DNA of 64,000 bases from Peterkaempfera podocarpi (lineage in GTDB: Bacteria; Actinomycetota; Actinomycetes; Streptomycetales; Streptomycetaceae): NCBI RefSeq assembly GCF_042466665.1, contig NZ_CP162102.1, positions 4,836,001 through 4,900,000 on the forward strand. The letters are read 5' to 3'. This document shows, in pieces, positions 24,211-32,951 of this stretch. The notes below the pieces were generated by a model, which saw nothing but the letters and a program-made list of their open reading frames with translations, made no database searches and was not told the DNA's origin. The translations under genes and the position numbers were made by a program. Position 1 is the stretch's first letter. Every line of letters begins with the position of its first letter.

Positions 24211-26619
24211 ATGGACCGACCTCTGGTGCCCTTCAGGCAGTTCGTGCTGAAGGTGCACAGCCGATGCGACCTCGCGTGCGACCACTGCTATGTGTACGAG
24301 CACGCGGACACCAGCTGGCGCGGCCGCCCCAGGGCAGCCTCCGACAAGGTGCTGGCGCACACCGCGGACCGGATCGCGGAGCACGCCGCGGCGCACGGGA
24401 CAGCGGCGGTCCATGTCGTGCTGCACGGCGGCGAACCGCTGCTGGCCGGCCCGGCACGGTTGCGCCGGGCGGCCGAGGAACTGCACCGCGCGCTCGCCGG
24501 TGTCAGCGCACTGGACCTGCGTATCCACACCAACGGTGTCCTCCTCGACGACCGCTTCCTCGACCTCTTCGACGAGTGGGACATCAAGGTCGGGGTGTCG
24601 CTGGACGGAGACCGGGCCGCCAACGACCGGCACCGCCGGTTCGCCGACGGCCGCAGCAGCCATCCCCAGGTCCTCCGGGCGGTGGGGCTGCTCAACCGGC
24701 CGAGCCGCCGGCATCTCTTCGCCGGGCTTCTCTGCACCGTCGACGTCCGCAACGACCCGGTCGCGGTCCATGACGCACTGGTGGAGCTGGACCCGCCCCG
24801 CATCGACTACCTGCTGCCCCACGCCACCTGGGACCAGCCACCGCAGCGCCCCGGCGGGGCCGCCACCCCGTACGCCGACTGGCTGCTGGCGGTCTTCGAC
24901 CGCTGGGAGGCCCGAGGCCGCCCCGTGCCCGTGCGGATCTTCGACTCCGTCGAGCGCACCCTGCGCGGCCGCAGCAGCCTCACCGAGTCCCTCGGCCTGG
25001 AGCCGTCCGACCTGGTGGTGATCGAGACCGATGGCACGCTGGAGCAGGCCGACTCGCTGAAGACGGCGTTCGACGGAGCACCCGCCACCGGGCTGGACGT
25101 CTTCACCCACACCTTCGACGAGGTGGCCCGCCATCCGGGCATGCTCGCCCGGCAGCAGGGCATCGCCGGGCTGGCCGAGGAGTGCCGGGTCTGCCCGGTG
25201 GTGCGGTCCTGCGGCGGCGGCCTGTACGCGCACCGCTACCGCACGGGCAGCGGCTTCACCAACCCCTCCGTCTACTGCGGGGACCTCATGCGCCTGATCA
25301 CCGGCATCCGCGACCGCACCGCCCCGACCCGGGTCCCCGAGGATCCGCCCCCCGCCCCGGCGGCACTGGCCGAGGAGCACCTGGCCGAGCTGGCCGCCGG
25401 CTTCGGCGGCACCGAGGCGGTACGGGGCCTGGCCCGAGCGCAACTGGAGCTCGGCCGGGAGCTGCTGGTCGCCGTCTGGCGGCACGCAGCGCAGTCGGAG
25501 CGCGCCGCGGCCGCCTGGGAGCTGGTCACCGAGCTGGACGCCGCCGTGCCGGAGGCGCTGGACGCGGTGCTCGCCCACCCCTACACCCGGGTCTGGGCGC
25601 TCCGCTGCCTGGAGGCAGCACCCGGCGCCGACCTGGGCGGACTGGCGGAGATCGCCGCCGCAGCCGCCCTGCGCGCGGGCCGGGACACGCCCGTGCGGGT
25701 GCCGGTGCGCGGCGGCGCGGTACGGCTGCCCACGCTGGGCCGGGTGCTGGTCGGCGCCGACGGCGGCGAGGCCGCGGTGACCGGCGGCCCGGACGGCTTC
25801 ACCGTCGAGGCGGGCGGCGCCGTGTTGCGGATCGGCTGGGACGACCCCCCGGGCGAGCGCTGGCACCCCGTACGCCGCCTGGCCGCCCCTGGCTGGTCGC
25901 TGGTCCTGGAGGACACGGACCCGTACCGTGATGCCCACCAGTGGCCGGTCACCGACCGACTGCCCGACGCCGAGGCGGAGTTGTGGCGCACCGGCCTGGC
26001 CGGGGCCTGGGAACTGATCGGCCGGGAGCTGCCCGGCTATGCCCCCGGCCTGGTGGCCGGGCTCGGTACCGTGACCCCGCTGCGGGCCCCGGCCGGGCGG
26101 GATGTCAGCGCCGCTGCCCGGCAGGCCTTCGGCGCGGTGGGGATCGCCCGGCCCGAGCGGCCGGACATCCTGGCGCTGCTGCTGCTGCACGAGTTCCAGC
26201 ATGTGAAGCTGGGCGCGGTGCTGGACCTCGCCGACCTTCACGACCTCGAGGACACCCGGCTCTACTACGCCCCCTGGCGGGAGGACCCCCGGCCCTTGGA
26301 GGGGCTGCTCCAGGGCACGTACGCCCACGTCGCCGTGACCGACTTCTGGCGGGTACGGCGGCACACGGCGCAGGGGCCGGCCGCCGCCGAGGCGGAGGTG
26401 CACTTCGCCCGCTGGCGGCAGCAGACGGCGGAGGCGGTGGAGACGCTGGCGGCCTCCGGGTCGCTCACCCCGCTGGGCATGCGTTTTGCCGAGGGCATGC
26501 GGGAGACGGTGGTGCCCTGGCTGGACGAGCCGGTCGGCACCGAGGCGGCCGAACGGGCGCGGCTGTCCGCGCAGCGGCACCATGCGTCCTGGCAGGCCCG
26601 GTCCACCGTGGGGAGCTGA
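24211..26619 (+). CDS. fxsB: FxsB cyclophane-forming radical SAM/SPASM maturase fused to an HExxH peptide-modification domain
   Basis: 802 residues. The N-terminal half (1-370) is a radical SAM domain with the 4Fe-4S motif C19-x3-C23-x2-C26-Y and the G-G-E-P motif (L-H-G-G-E-P-L), then a SPASM-type cluster region near 325-360 (C-R-V-C-P-V-V-R-S-C-G-G-G and a later Tyr-Cys). The C-terminal half (about 440-800) contains H660-E-F-Q-H664, the HExxH domain named in databases as an alpha-ketoglutarate-dependent peptide beta-hydroxylase type. The first half should crosslink FxsA; the second may hydroxylate it. ATG 24211 is used; TTG 24193 is an in-frame alternative. It abuts the acetyltransferase gene with 1 bp between. 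Confidence 0.93.
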   Translation: MDRPLVPFRQFVLKVHSRCDLACDHCYVYEHADTSWRGRPRAASDKVLAHTADRIAEHAAAHGTAAVHVVLHGGEPLLAGPARLRRAAEELHRALAGVSALDLRIHTNGVLLDDRFLDLFDEWDIKVGVSLDGDRAANDRHRRFADGRSSHPQVLRAVGLLNRPSRRHLFAGLLCTVDVRNDPVAVHDALVELDPPRIDYLLPHATWDQPPQRPGGAATPYADWLLAVFDRWEARGRPVPVRIFDSVERTLRGRSSLTESLGLEPSDLVVIETDGTLEQADSLKTAFDGAPATGLDVFTHTFDEVARHPGMLARQQGIAGLAEECRVCPVVRSCGGGLYAHRYRTGSGFTNPSVYCGDLMRLITGIRDRTAPTRVPEDPPPAPAALAEEHLAELAAGFGGTEAVRGLARAQLELGRELLVAVWRHAAQSERAAAAWELVTELDAAVPEALDAVLAHPYTRVWALRCLEAAPGADLGGLAEIAAAAALRAGRDTPVRVPVRGGAVRLPTLGRVLVGADGGEAAVTGGPDGFTVEAGGAVLRIGWDDPPGERWHPVRRLAAPGWSLVLEDTDPYRDAHQWPVTDRLPDAEAELWRTGLAGAWELIGRELPGYAPGLVAGLGTVTPLRAPAGRDVSAAARQAFGAVGIARPERPDILALLLLHEFQHVKLGAVLDLADLHDLEDTRLYYAPWREDPRPLEGLLQGTYAHVAVTDFWRVRRHTAQGPAAAEAEVHFARWRQQTAEAVETLAASGSLTPLGMRFAEGMRETVVPWLDEPVGTEAAERARLSAQRHHASWQARSTVGS

Positions 26620-26620
26620 G

Positions 26621-27421
26621 GTGGCCGTCGTCGGAGTGCCGCACACCGCGGCCGGACTCGCCCGGGACCTCGGCGCACTGGGTGTGCGGCCGGGGTCGGT
26701 CCTGCTGGTGCAGGCGTCGCTGCGCAGCGTCGGGCCGGTTGCGGGGGGTGCCGCCGCCGTGGTGGAGGCGCTGCGGGCGGCCCTGGGCCCCGGCGGGACG
26801 CTGGTCGCGTACACCGCCACGCCGGAGAACTCCACCACCTCTTCGCTGCACCGGGAGCGGGTGCGCGGGATGAGCGAGGCGGAATGCGCTGAGTACCTTG
26901 CGGCCCTGCCCCCGTTCGACCCGGCATCCACCCCGGCCTCGCCGACCATGGGGAGGCTGGCCGAGCAGATCCGGACCACTCCCGGAGCGTTGCGCAGCCC
27001 GCACCCGCAGACCTCCTTCGCCGCGGTCGGACCGGGCGCCCGCGATCTGGTGGGCGACCACCCGCTGGAGAGCCATCTGGGCGAGGGCTCGCCGTTGGCG
27101 CGTCTGTACCGCGAGGGGGCGCAGGCCCTGGTCATCGGTCCGATCGAACGGTGCACGGTCTACCACCTGGCCGATTACCGGACCGGGCGGTTCCCCCTGC
27201 GGGAGTACGCCTGCGTGGTGCGCGGCACCGGCGGTGGCCGGGAGTGGCGGCGGTTCGAGGCACCTGCGCTGGACGACGGGCACCTCGCCGACCTGGACCG
27301 GGAGGTGCGGCGGCTGGTCGGGGTACCGACCGGCACCGTGGGGTCGGCCCCCTGCCGGCTGATGCCGGTCCGCGAAGTGGTGGACGCCGCGGTGACCGTC
27401 CAGTGCCAGGCCCGACGGTGA
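26621..27421 (+). CDS. AAC(3)-family N-acetyltransferase of the fxs locus
   Basis: 266 residues. It has the fold pattern of aminoglycoside 3-N-acetyltransferases: V-L-L-V-Q-A-S-L-R-S-V-G-P-V-A-G-G (acetyl-CoA site), G-G-T-L-V-A-Y-T, F-D-P-A-S-T-P-A-S-P-T-M-G-R-L-A-E and S-P-H-P-Q-T-S-F-A-A-V-G. GGGGAG sits five bases before GTG 26621, inside the end of fxsB. Acetyltransferases of this family occur in fxs loci and may act on the mature peptide or another product; aminoglycoside resistance should not be concluded from this. The function is inferred from the family. Confidence 0.88.
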   Translation: MAVVGVPHTAAGLARDLGALGVRPGSVLLVQASLRSVGPVAGGAAAVVEALRAALGPGGTLVAYTATPENSTTSSLHRERVRGMSEAECAEYLAALPPFDPASTPASPTMGRLAEQIRTTPGALRSPHPQTSFAAVGPGARDLVGDHPLESHLGEGSPLARLYREGAQALVIGPIERCTVYHLADYRTGRFPLREYACVVRGTGGGREWRRFEAPALDDGHLADLDREVRRLVGVPTGTVGSAPCRLMPVREVVDAAVTVQCQARR

Positions 27422-27537
27422 GGTCCGGCGGCCGGAATCGGACGGTGCGCACCACAAGGCCTGGGCACGCGGTATTCCGCTGACGAATCGTCGATTCCTA
27501 CACTGATGGTCCTTCATCAGGCGGGGCGGGGGCGCGT
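27422..27537. promoter_or_regulatory. Possible internal promoter before fxsC
   Basis: The 116-bp gap is A/T-richer than its surroundings. GACGAATCGTCGATTC (about 27482-27497) contains overlapping inverted repeats, followed by TACACT, which could be a -10 hexamer. If used, fxsC-fxsT would have their own promoter apart from fxsA-fxsB. Confidence 0.3.
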
Positions 27538-28884
27538 GTGGAGATACCAGGAGGGCCGGCCGAGACCAGGGCGGAGCCCTATTTCTTCCTCAGCTATGCG
27601 CACACCCCTCCGAGCGACACCATGGCCGGCGACCCCGACGCCCTGGTGGACCAGCTCTACAAGGACCTGTGCGCCCATGTGATGCAGCTGACCGACCTGC
27701 CCAAAGGGGCGGCGGCGGGATTCATGGACCGGCGGCTCACCCCCGGGGAGGGCTGGTCGGCGAGCCTGTCCGACGCGCTGTCGCACTGCCGGGTGTTCGT
27801 GCCGCTGTACTCGCCGCGCTACTTCCACAGCGAGCAGTGCGGCAAGGAGTGGTACCTCTTCTCACGGCGGGCGGCCTACCACCGTGTGGCCGGGCCGCGC
27901 CGTATGGAGGGGATGGTGCCCGCGCTGTGGGTGCCGGTGCCGCCGGAATCGCTGCCAGGGCCGGCCGAGAACCTCCAGTTCAGCCAGGCCGACCTCGGGG
28001 CGGACTATGCGGCCGAGGGCCTCTACGGCCTCAGCCGGCTGAGCTATCTGCGCCACGAGTACGACCGGGTGGTCTACCGGCTCGCCCAGCGGATCGTGAC
28101 CGTCGCCCAGGAGACCCGGATCCCGGCCGGCCGGCGCGCCGACTACCGCGAGGTGCCGAGCGCGTTCGGCCCTGGCGACGGCCCGCACGAGCTCCGGGTG
28201 GTGGTCCTCGCATGCAGCCGCGACGACCGTACGGGACACCGCTGCACCGACTGCTACGGCGCCTCACCGCTCGACTGGAACCCGTACCACCCGCAGTCCA
28301 AGCGTGCACTGGCCGACCATGCCGCCGACCTGGCCCGCAGCCTCGACTACCGGGTGAAGGTGGGCGCCTTCGAGGACGAGATCGACCGCATCCTGGCGGT
28401 GGGCATCCCCGCCGGTCCCGAGGTGCTGCTCGTCGACCGCTGGACCCTTACCGACCGGCGCCACCGTGACCTGCTGCGGCGGCTCGACGCCGAGCACCGG
28501 CCCTGGATCAGCGTGATGCTGCCGTGGAACCGGGACCACCCGGACGTCGCCGAGCGCGAGGAGGAGCTGCGGGCCGCCACCGAGGAGGCGCTGTCCCGGA
28601 AGCTCCACGAGGGGCCCACCGCCTATCGGCTGTCCCGTGGCCTGCTGCCGAGCCTGGACTCCTTCTACGACGACCTCCCCACCGCGGTCCTTCGGGCCTC
28701 CCAGCAGTACCTGCGGCACGCCAGGACCTACCCGCCGGAGGGTGAGACCGTGCCGCGGCCCAGACTCAGGGGCCCGGTCGCCCCCGGCGCGGATCCGCCG
28801 CCCGACCGCGGTCCGGACCGCCCGAGAGACCCGCGCAACCACCTGTCCGGCAACCACTACGACATTGGCGGAGGCGCAGCATGA
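27538..28884 (+). CDS. fxsC: FxsC, TIR-like protein of the FxSxx-COOH system
   Basis: 448 residues. A TIR-like Rossmann domain opens the protein: Y-F-F-L-S-Y-A-H-T (15-23), then the strand C-R-V-F-V-P-L-Y-S-P-R-Y-F-H-S-E-Q-C-G-K-E-W (about 86-108). The middle (about 215-330) looks like a second Rossmann unit (L-R-V-V-V-L-A-C-S-R-D-D-R). The C-terminal 50 residues are Pro/Arg-rich. GTG 27538 is used. Its ATGA overlap with fxsT makes a translational pair. No NADase glutamate can be confirmed from reading alone. Role: probable signalling component that reacts to or controls the modified peptide. Confidence 0.9.
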   Translation: MEIPGGPAETRAEPYFFLSYAHTPPSDTMAGDPDALVDQLYKDLCAHVMQLTDLPKGAAAGFMDRRLTPGEGWSASLSDALSHCRVFVPLYSPRYFHSEQCGKEWYLFSRRAAYHRVAGPRRMEGMVPALWVPVPPESLPGPAENLQFSQADLGADYAAEGLYGLSRLSYLRHEYDRVVYRLAQRIVTVAQETRIPAGRRADYREVPSAFGPGDGPHELRVVVLACSRDDRTGHRCTDCYGASPLDWNPYHPQSKRALADHAADLARSLDYRVKVGAFEDEIDRILAVGIPAGPEVLLVDRWTLTDRRHRDLLRRLDAEHRPWISVMLPWNRDHPDVAEREEELRAATEEALSRKLHEGPTAYRLSRGLLPSLDSFYDDLPTAVLRASQQYLRHARTYPPEGETVPRPRLRGPVAPGADPPPDRGPDRPRDPRNHLSGNHYDIGGGAA

Positions 28885-31800
28885 CCGAGAGCCGCGACGG
28901 GCGCGTGATCACGTTCTACTCGTACAAGGGCGGCACCGGACGGACCATGACCCTGGCGAACACCGCCTGGATCCTGGCAGCCAACGGCCACCGGGTGCTG
29001 GCCGTGGACTGGGACCTGGAGGCGCCGGGCCTCCACCGCTTCTTCCACCCGTTCTTCGACCCCGCGCTGCTGGGCACCACACCCGGCATGATCGACCTGA
29101 TCACCGAGTACCGGGAGCAGGCGCTGCGCAACGTCCCCCGGCCCCCGGACTGGCACCGCCAGTACGCGCGCGCCCGGCGGCATGCCACCTCACTGCAGTG
29201 GGAGTTCCCCGGCGGAGGCAGCCTGGACTTCCTTTCGGCGGGCCGTCAGAACCGCGACTACTCGACCATCCTGGGCAGCCTCTACTGGGACGACTTCTAC
29301 GACCGCTTCGCCGGCGGCCAGTTCTTCGTCGCACTCCGCGAGGACATGCGGCAGCACTACGACTGGGTGCTGATCGACAGCCGTACCGGACTCAGCGACA
29401 TCGCCGACATCTGCACCGTGGAGATGCCGGACATCCTGGTGGTCTGCTTCACCCTCAGCGACCAGTCCATCGACGGCGCGGCCTCCGTCGCCCAGCACAT
29501 CCATGAGCGCTACCGCAACCGGGGCATCCGCATCCTCCCGGTGCCGATGCGGGTGGACGAGGGCGAGAAGGAGAAGGCGGACGCCGGGCGCGCCCTGGCC
29601 CGTCTGCGCTTCGACGGGCTGCCGTCCGGGCTGCGCGAGGACGAGCTGACGGGCTACTGGGGCGCGGTCGAGGTGCCCTACCGGCCGTTCTACGCGTACG
29701 AGGAGATCCTGGCCACCTTCGGTGACACCCCCGGCCTCGCCTCCTCCATGCTGGCCTCCTGCGAACGGCTGACCTCGGTGATCACCGAGGGCCGGGTGAC
29801 GGCGCTGCCGCCGTTCCCCGAGCCGGAGCGACTGCGCACCCTGGACCTCTACACCCGTCGCCGCCCCGCCAGCCCCAGCGAGCTGGTCCTCTCCTACGCG
29901 GCCGAGGACCGCATGTGGGCGGACTGGATCGAGTCGGTGCTCACCGCCGCCGGGTTCCAGGTGGTGGCACAGGACATCGGCGCCGAACCGAGGGCGGCCG
30001 GCGAGCCGGAGACTCCGGCCGAGGCCGCGCGCCGCACCGTGGTGCTGCTCTCCGCCGCATACCTGCGCAACCCACAGGCACGCGAGCTGCTGAGCACGGT
30101 GATCGGCAGCGACCCGTCCGGCATCCGCCGCCAGCTCGTCCAGGTACGCGTCGGGGACGTCCGGCACGCCCCCGGGCTGCGGCTGCCGGTGGCTGTCGAC
30201 CTGCTCCACCTGGCCGAGGGGCCGGCCCGTTCCGCCGTGCTGCGTGCACTGGGCCGTGCCGACGCCGCTTCGGTGCCCCTCGCCGAGGCGGGACCGCGGT
30301 TTCCGGGGACCAGGCCGGCGGTGTGGAACATCCCTGCCCGCAACCCCGCCTTCACCGGCCGCGCCCAGGTGCTGGAGGCGCTGCGCAACCAGCTGGGCGC
30401 GGGCATGACGGCGGTGCTGCCCACCCCGCAGAGCCTCTACGGCCTCGGTGGCGTCGGCAAGACCCAGATCGTCCAGGAGTACGCGTACCGGTTCATGGCC
30501 GACTACGACCTGGTGTGGTGGGTCAACGCCGAGCAGGGCGACCGGGTCGCCACTGCCCTCGCCGACCTCGCGGCCGAACTGGCCCGCATCTCACCGGCGG
30601 TGGGGGAGCTGGCCGCCGAGTTGAAGCTGCGGATCGGGGACAGCGTCTCGGAGGCGGCCGAGGCCGCCCGGCAGGCACTGCGGCGCGGCATTGTGACCGA
30701 CCGCTGGCTGCTGATCTTCGACAACGCGGACGACCCCGCCGAGGTGAAGCGGTTCTTCCCCGGCGGCTCCGGCCATGTGCTGGTCACCTCCCGCAACCAG
30801 GCATGGTCGACCCATGCCGAGGCGCTGCCGGTGGACGTGTTCGACCGGCGGGAGTCCGTCGAGCATCTGCGCCGCCGCTCGCCCTCCCTCACGGACGACG
30901 AGGCCGACCAGGTGGCGGCAGCCGTCGGAGATCTGCCGCTGGCCGTGGAGGTGGCGGCGGCCTGGCTGGCCGAGACCGGTACCCCGGTGCAGAGCTATGT
31001 CGCCCAGCTGCGCAAGGAACCGGGGGAGGCGCTGGGCGTCGCCACCTCCGCCCACTACCCCGAGCCGGTCGCGGCCACCTGGAACGTCTCCATCGCCCGC
31101 CTCCAGGAGGAGAACCCGGCAGCGGTGCGGCTGCTGCAGCTCTGCGCCTTCTTTGCGCCGGAGCCCATCGCGCTCAACCTGGTCCACAGCCGGCGGATGA
31201 GGGAAGCACTGGTCCCGTACGACCGCGACCCGCAGGCCGGCTATCTGCTGGGCCGCTCCATCCAGGCCATCAACCGCTACGCCCTGGCCAAGGGCGGCCA
31301 GGGCAAGGGCATCCAGATCCACCGCCTGGTGCAGGCCGTGATCCGGTCGAAGATGACCTCGCACGAGCAGCAGGACGCGATGCACGAGGTTCACCGCATC
31401 CTGGTCGACGCCCGGCCCGAACGCGGCGACACGGACGACCCGCGCAACTGGGAGCGGTTCGAGGAGATCTGGCCGCACCTCGGCCCGTCCAGCGCCGAGA
31501 ACTGCGACGAGCCGGAGACCAGGAGGCTGCTGATCGACCGGGTGCGCTACCTCTGGAAGCGCGGCGAGTACGACGGCGCGCTGACCCTGGGTACGCACCT
31601 GGACGAGGTGTGGGCGGCGAAGCTCGGCGTCGAGGACGTGCAGACGCTCAGCCTGCGTTTCCACATCGCCAACGTGCTGCGCAGCCGTGGTGACTACCAG
31701 GCAGCCCTCGATCTCGACCAGGCAACCCTGGAACGGCAGCAGGCGGTGCTCTCGCCGAAGAACGCCGATGCGCTCACCACCGCCGGAAGCCTGGCAGCCG

Positions 31801-32837
31801 ACCTGCGGGCGCTGGGCCGCTTCAACGATGCCCTGGAACGCGACCGGGACATCTACCGGCAGTTCAAGGACCTGCTGGGCGACCGGCACCACCGCACCCT
31901 CTCGGCAGCCAGCAACCTTGCCGTCGACCTGCGCCTGGTCGGTCGCTCCGCCGAGGCCAGGGACATCGACCTGGACACCCTTGAGGGCCGCCGCGAGGTC
32001 CTGGGCCTGGAGCACCACTACGCCCTCATGTCCATGTCCCACCTGGCGCGGGACATGCGCGACACCGGTGACTGGGGCGGTGCGCTGGACCTGTTGCGGG
32101 AGACCGTGGACAAGTGCCGTGCGGTGCTGGGGGACGACTACCCCGAGACGCTGCGGGCCGTCACCAGCCTCGCCGTCTCACTGCGCCGGATGGGCCGGGC
32201 CGACGAGGCACAGCGGGTCACCGCCGAGGCGTACGACCTGTATGTGAAGCGGTACGGCGCCGACGCCCCCGACGCACTGGCGTGCGCCCTCAACCTGGCC
32301 GCGGACTTCTCGGCGGCCGGGGACGACGACAAGGCCCGCGACCTGGCCGAGCAGGTCTTCCAGGGCTACCAGCGGACCATGGGCGATCGGCACCCCTTCA
32401 CTCTGGCGTGCGCCGTCAACCTCGCCGTCTACGTGCACGGTAGCGGGTCGCTCCGCCGTGCCACCCAGACCACCGAGGAGGCGCTGGACGCGTTGCGGGC
32501 GGCCGTCGGCGACGACCATCCGTTCACCCTGGGCACGATGGTGAACCTGGCCGCACTCCGCGCCGAGGCCGGGGAGATCCAGCATGCCGAGGCACTGGAG
32601 CGCACCGCCCTGGCAGGTCTCACCGAGCTGCTGGGTCCGACACACCCCGGCACCTTGGCCTGCCAGGCCAACCTGGCGGTGACACTGCGGGCCGCCGGTC
32701 GGCACGCCGAGGCCGAGGACGTCCGCTCCCGGGCCCTGGCGGACTGCCTCGAAGTGCTCCATGAGGACCACCCCCTGACCCGGGCGGCGCGCGACTGGGA
32801 GCGTACCTTCACGGACCTTGAACCCCAGCCCCTGTGA
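28881..32837 (+). CDS. fxsT: FxsT, ParA-like/TIR-like/NB-ARC/TPR protein of the FxSxx-COOH system
   Basis: 1318 residues. Domains in order: ParA/MinD-like NTPase with deviant Walker A K16-G-G-T-G-R-T22 and D-W-D-L-E-A-P-G (about 1-300); TIR-like segment near 330 (L-V-L-S-Y-A-A-E-D-R-M-W-A-D-W-I); NB-ARC-like ATPase with Walker A G-G-V-G-K-T near 523 and L-I-F-D-N-A-D-D near 612; then about ten TPR-like repeats of 42 residues from about 890 to 1310 (A-L-D-L-D-Q-A-T-L-E-R-Q and so on). This is the layout of the FxSxx-COOH system TPR proteins and resembles STAND/NLR sensors. It ends the operon; a hairpin follows. Confidence 0.93.
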   Translation: MTESRDGRVITFYSYKGGTGRTMTLANTAWILAANGHRVLAVDWDLEAPGLHRFFHPFFDPALLGTTPGMIDLITEYREQALRNVPRPPDWHRQYARARRHATSLQWEFPGGGSLDFLSAGRQNRDYSTILGSLYWDDFYDRFAGGQFFVALREDMRQHYDWVLIDSRTGLSDIADICTVEMPDILVVCFTLSDQSIDGAASVAQHIHERYRNRGIRILPVPMRVDEGEKEKADAGRALARLRFDGLPSGLREDELTGYWGAVEVPYRPFYAYEEILATFGDTPGLASSMLASCERLTSVITEGRVTALPPFPEPERLRTLDLYTRRRPASPSELVLSYAAEDRMWADWIESVLTAAGFQVVAQDIGAEPRAAGEPETPAEAARRTVVLLSAAYLRNPQARELLSTVIGSDPSGIRRQLVQVRVGDVRHAPGLRLPVAVDLLHLAEGPARSAVLRALGRADAASVPLAEAGPRFPGTRPAVWNIPARNPAFTGRAQVLEALRNQLGAGMTAVLPTPQSLYGLGGVGKTQIVQEYAYRFMADYDLVWWVNAEQGDRVATALADLAAELARISPAVGELAAELKLRIGDSVSEAAEAARQALRRGIVTDRWLLIFDNADDPAEVKRFFPGGSGHVLVTSRNQAWSTHAEALPVDVFDRRESVEHLRRRSPSLTDDEADQVAAAVGDLPLAVEVAAAWLAETGTPVQSYVAQLRKEPGEALGVATSAHYPEPVAATWNVSIARLQEENPAAVRLLQLCAFFAPEPIALNLVHSRRMREALVPYDRDPQAGYLLGRSIQAINRYALAKGGQGKGIQIHRLVQAVIRSKMTSHEQQDAMHEVHRILVDARPERGDTDDPRNWERFEEIWPHLGPSSAENCDEPETRRLLIDRVRYLWKRGEYDGALTLGTHLDEVWAAKLGVEDVQTLSLRFHIANVLRSRGDYQAALDLDQATLERQQAVLSPKNADALTTAGSLAADLRALGRFNDALERDRDIYRQFKDLLGDRHHRTLSAASNLAVDLRLVGRSAEARDIDLDTLEGRREVLGLEHHYALMSMSHLARDMRDTGDWGGALDLLRETVDKCRAVLGDDYPETLRAVTSLAVSLRRMGRADEAQRVTAEAYDLYVKRYGADAPDALACALNLAADFSAAGDDDKARDLAEQVFQGYQRTMGDRHPFTLACAVNLAVYVHGSGSLRRATQTTEEALDALRAAVGDDHPFTLGTMVNLAALRAEAGEIQHAEALERTALAGLTELLGPTHPGTLACQANLAVTLRAAGRHAEAEDVRSRALADCLEVLHEDHPLTRAARDWERTFTDLEPQPL

Positions 32838-32852
32838 GCCGCCGCCGGAGGA

Positions 32853-32875
32853 GCAGGCCGGCCCATCCGGCCTGC
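32853..32875 (+). terminator. Hairpin after fxsT
   Basis: 9-bp perfect arms GCAGGCCGG (32853-32861) and CCGGCCTGC (32867-32875), loop CCCAT, 15 bases past the fxsT stop. Confidence 0.6.
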
Positions 32876-32951
32876 CGCGGGGCAGCGCCCGCCTGCGGCC
32901 CGCAGGGACGACCCTGGCCCGGCTGGCCGCGGGCGCTGCCTCCGCTCCCGG

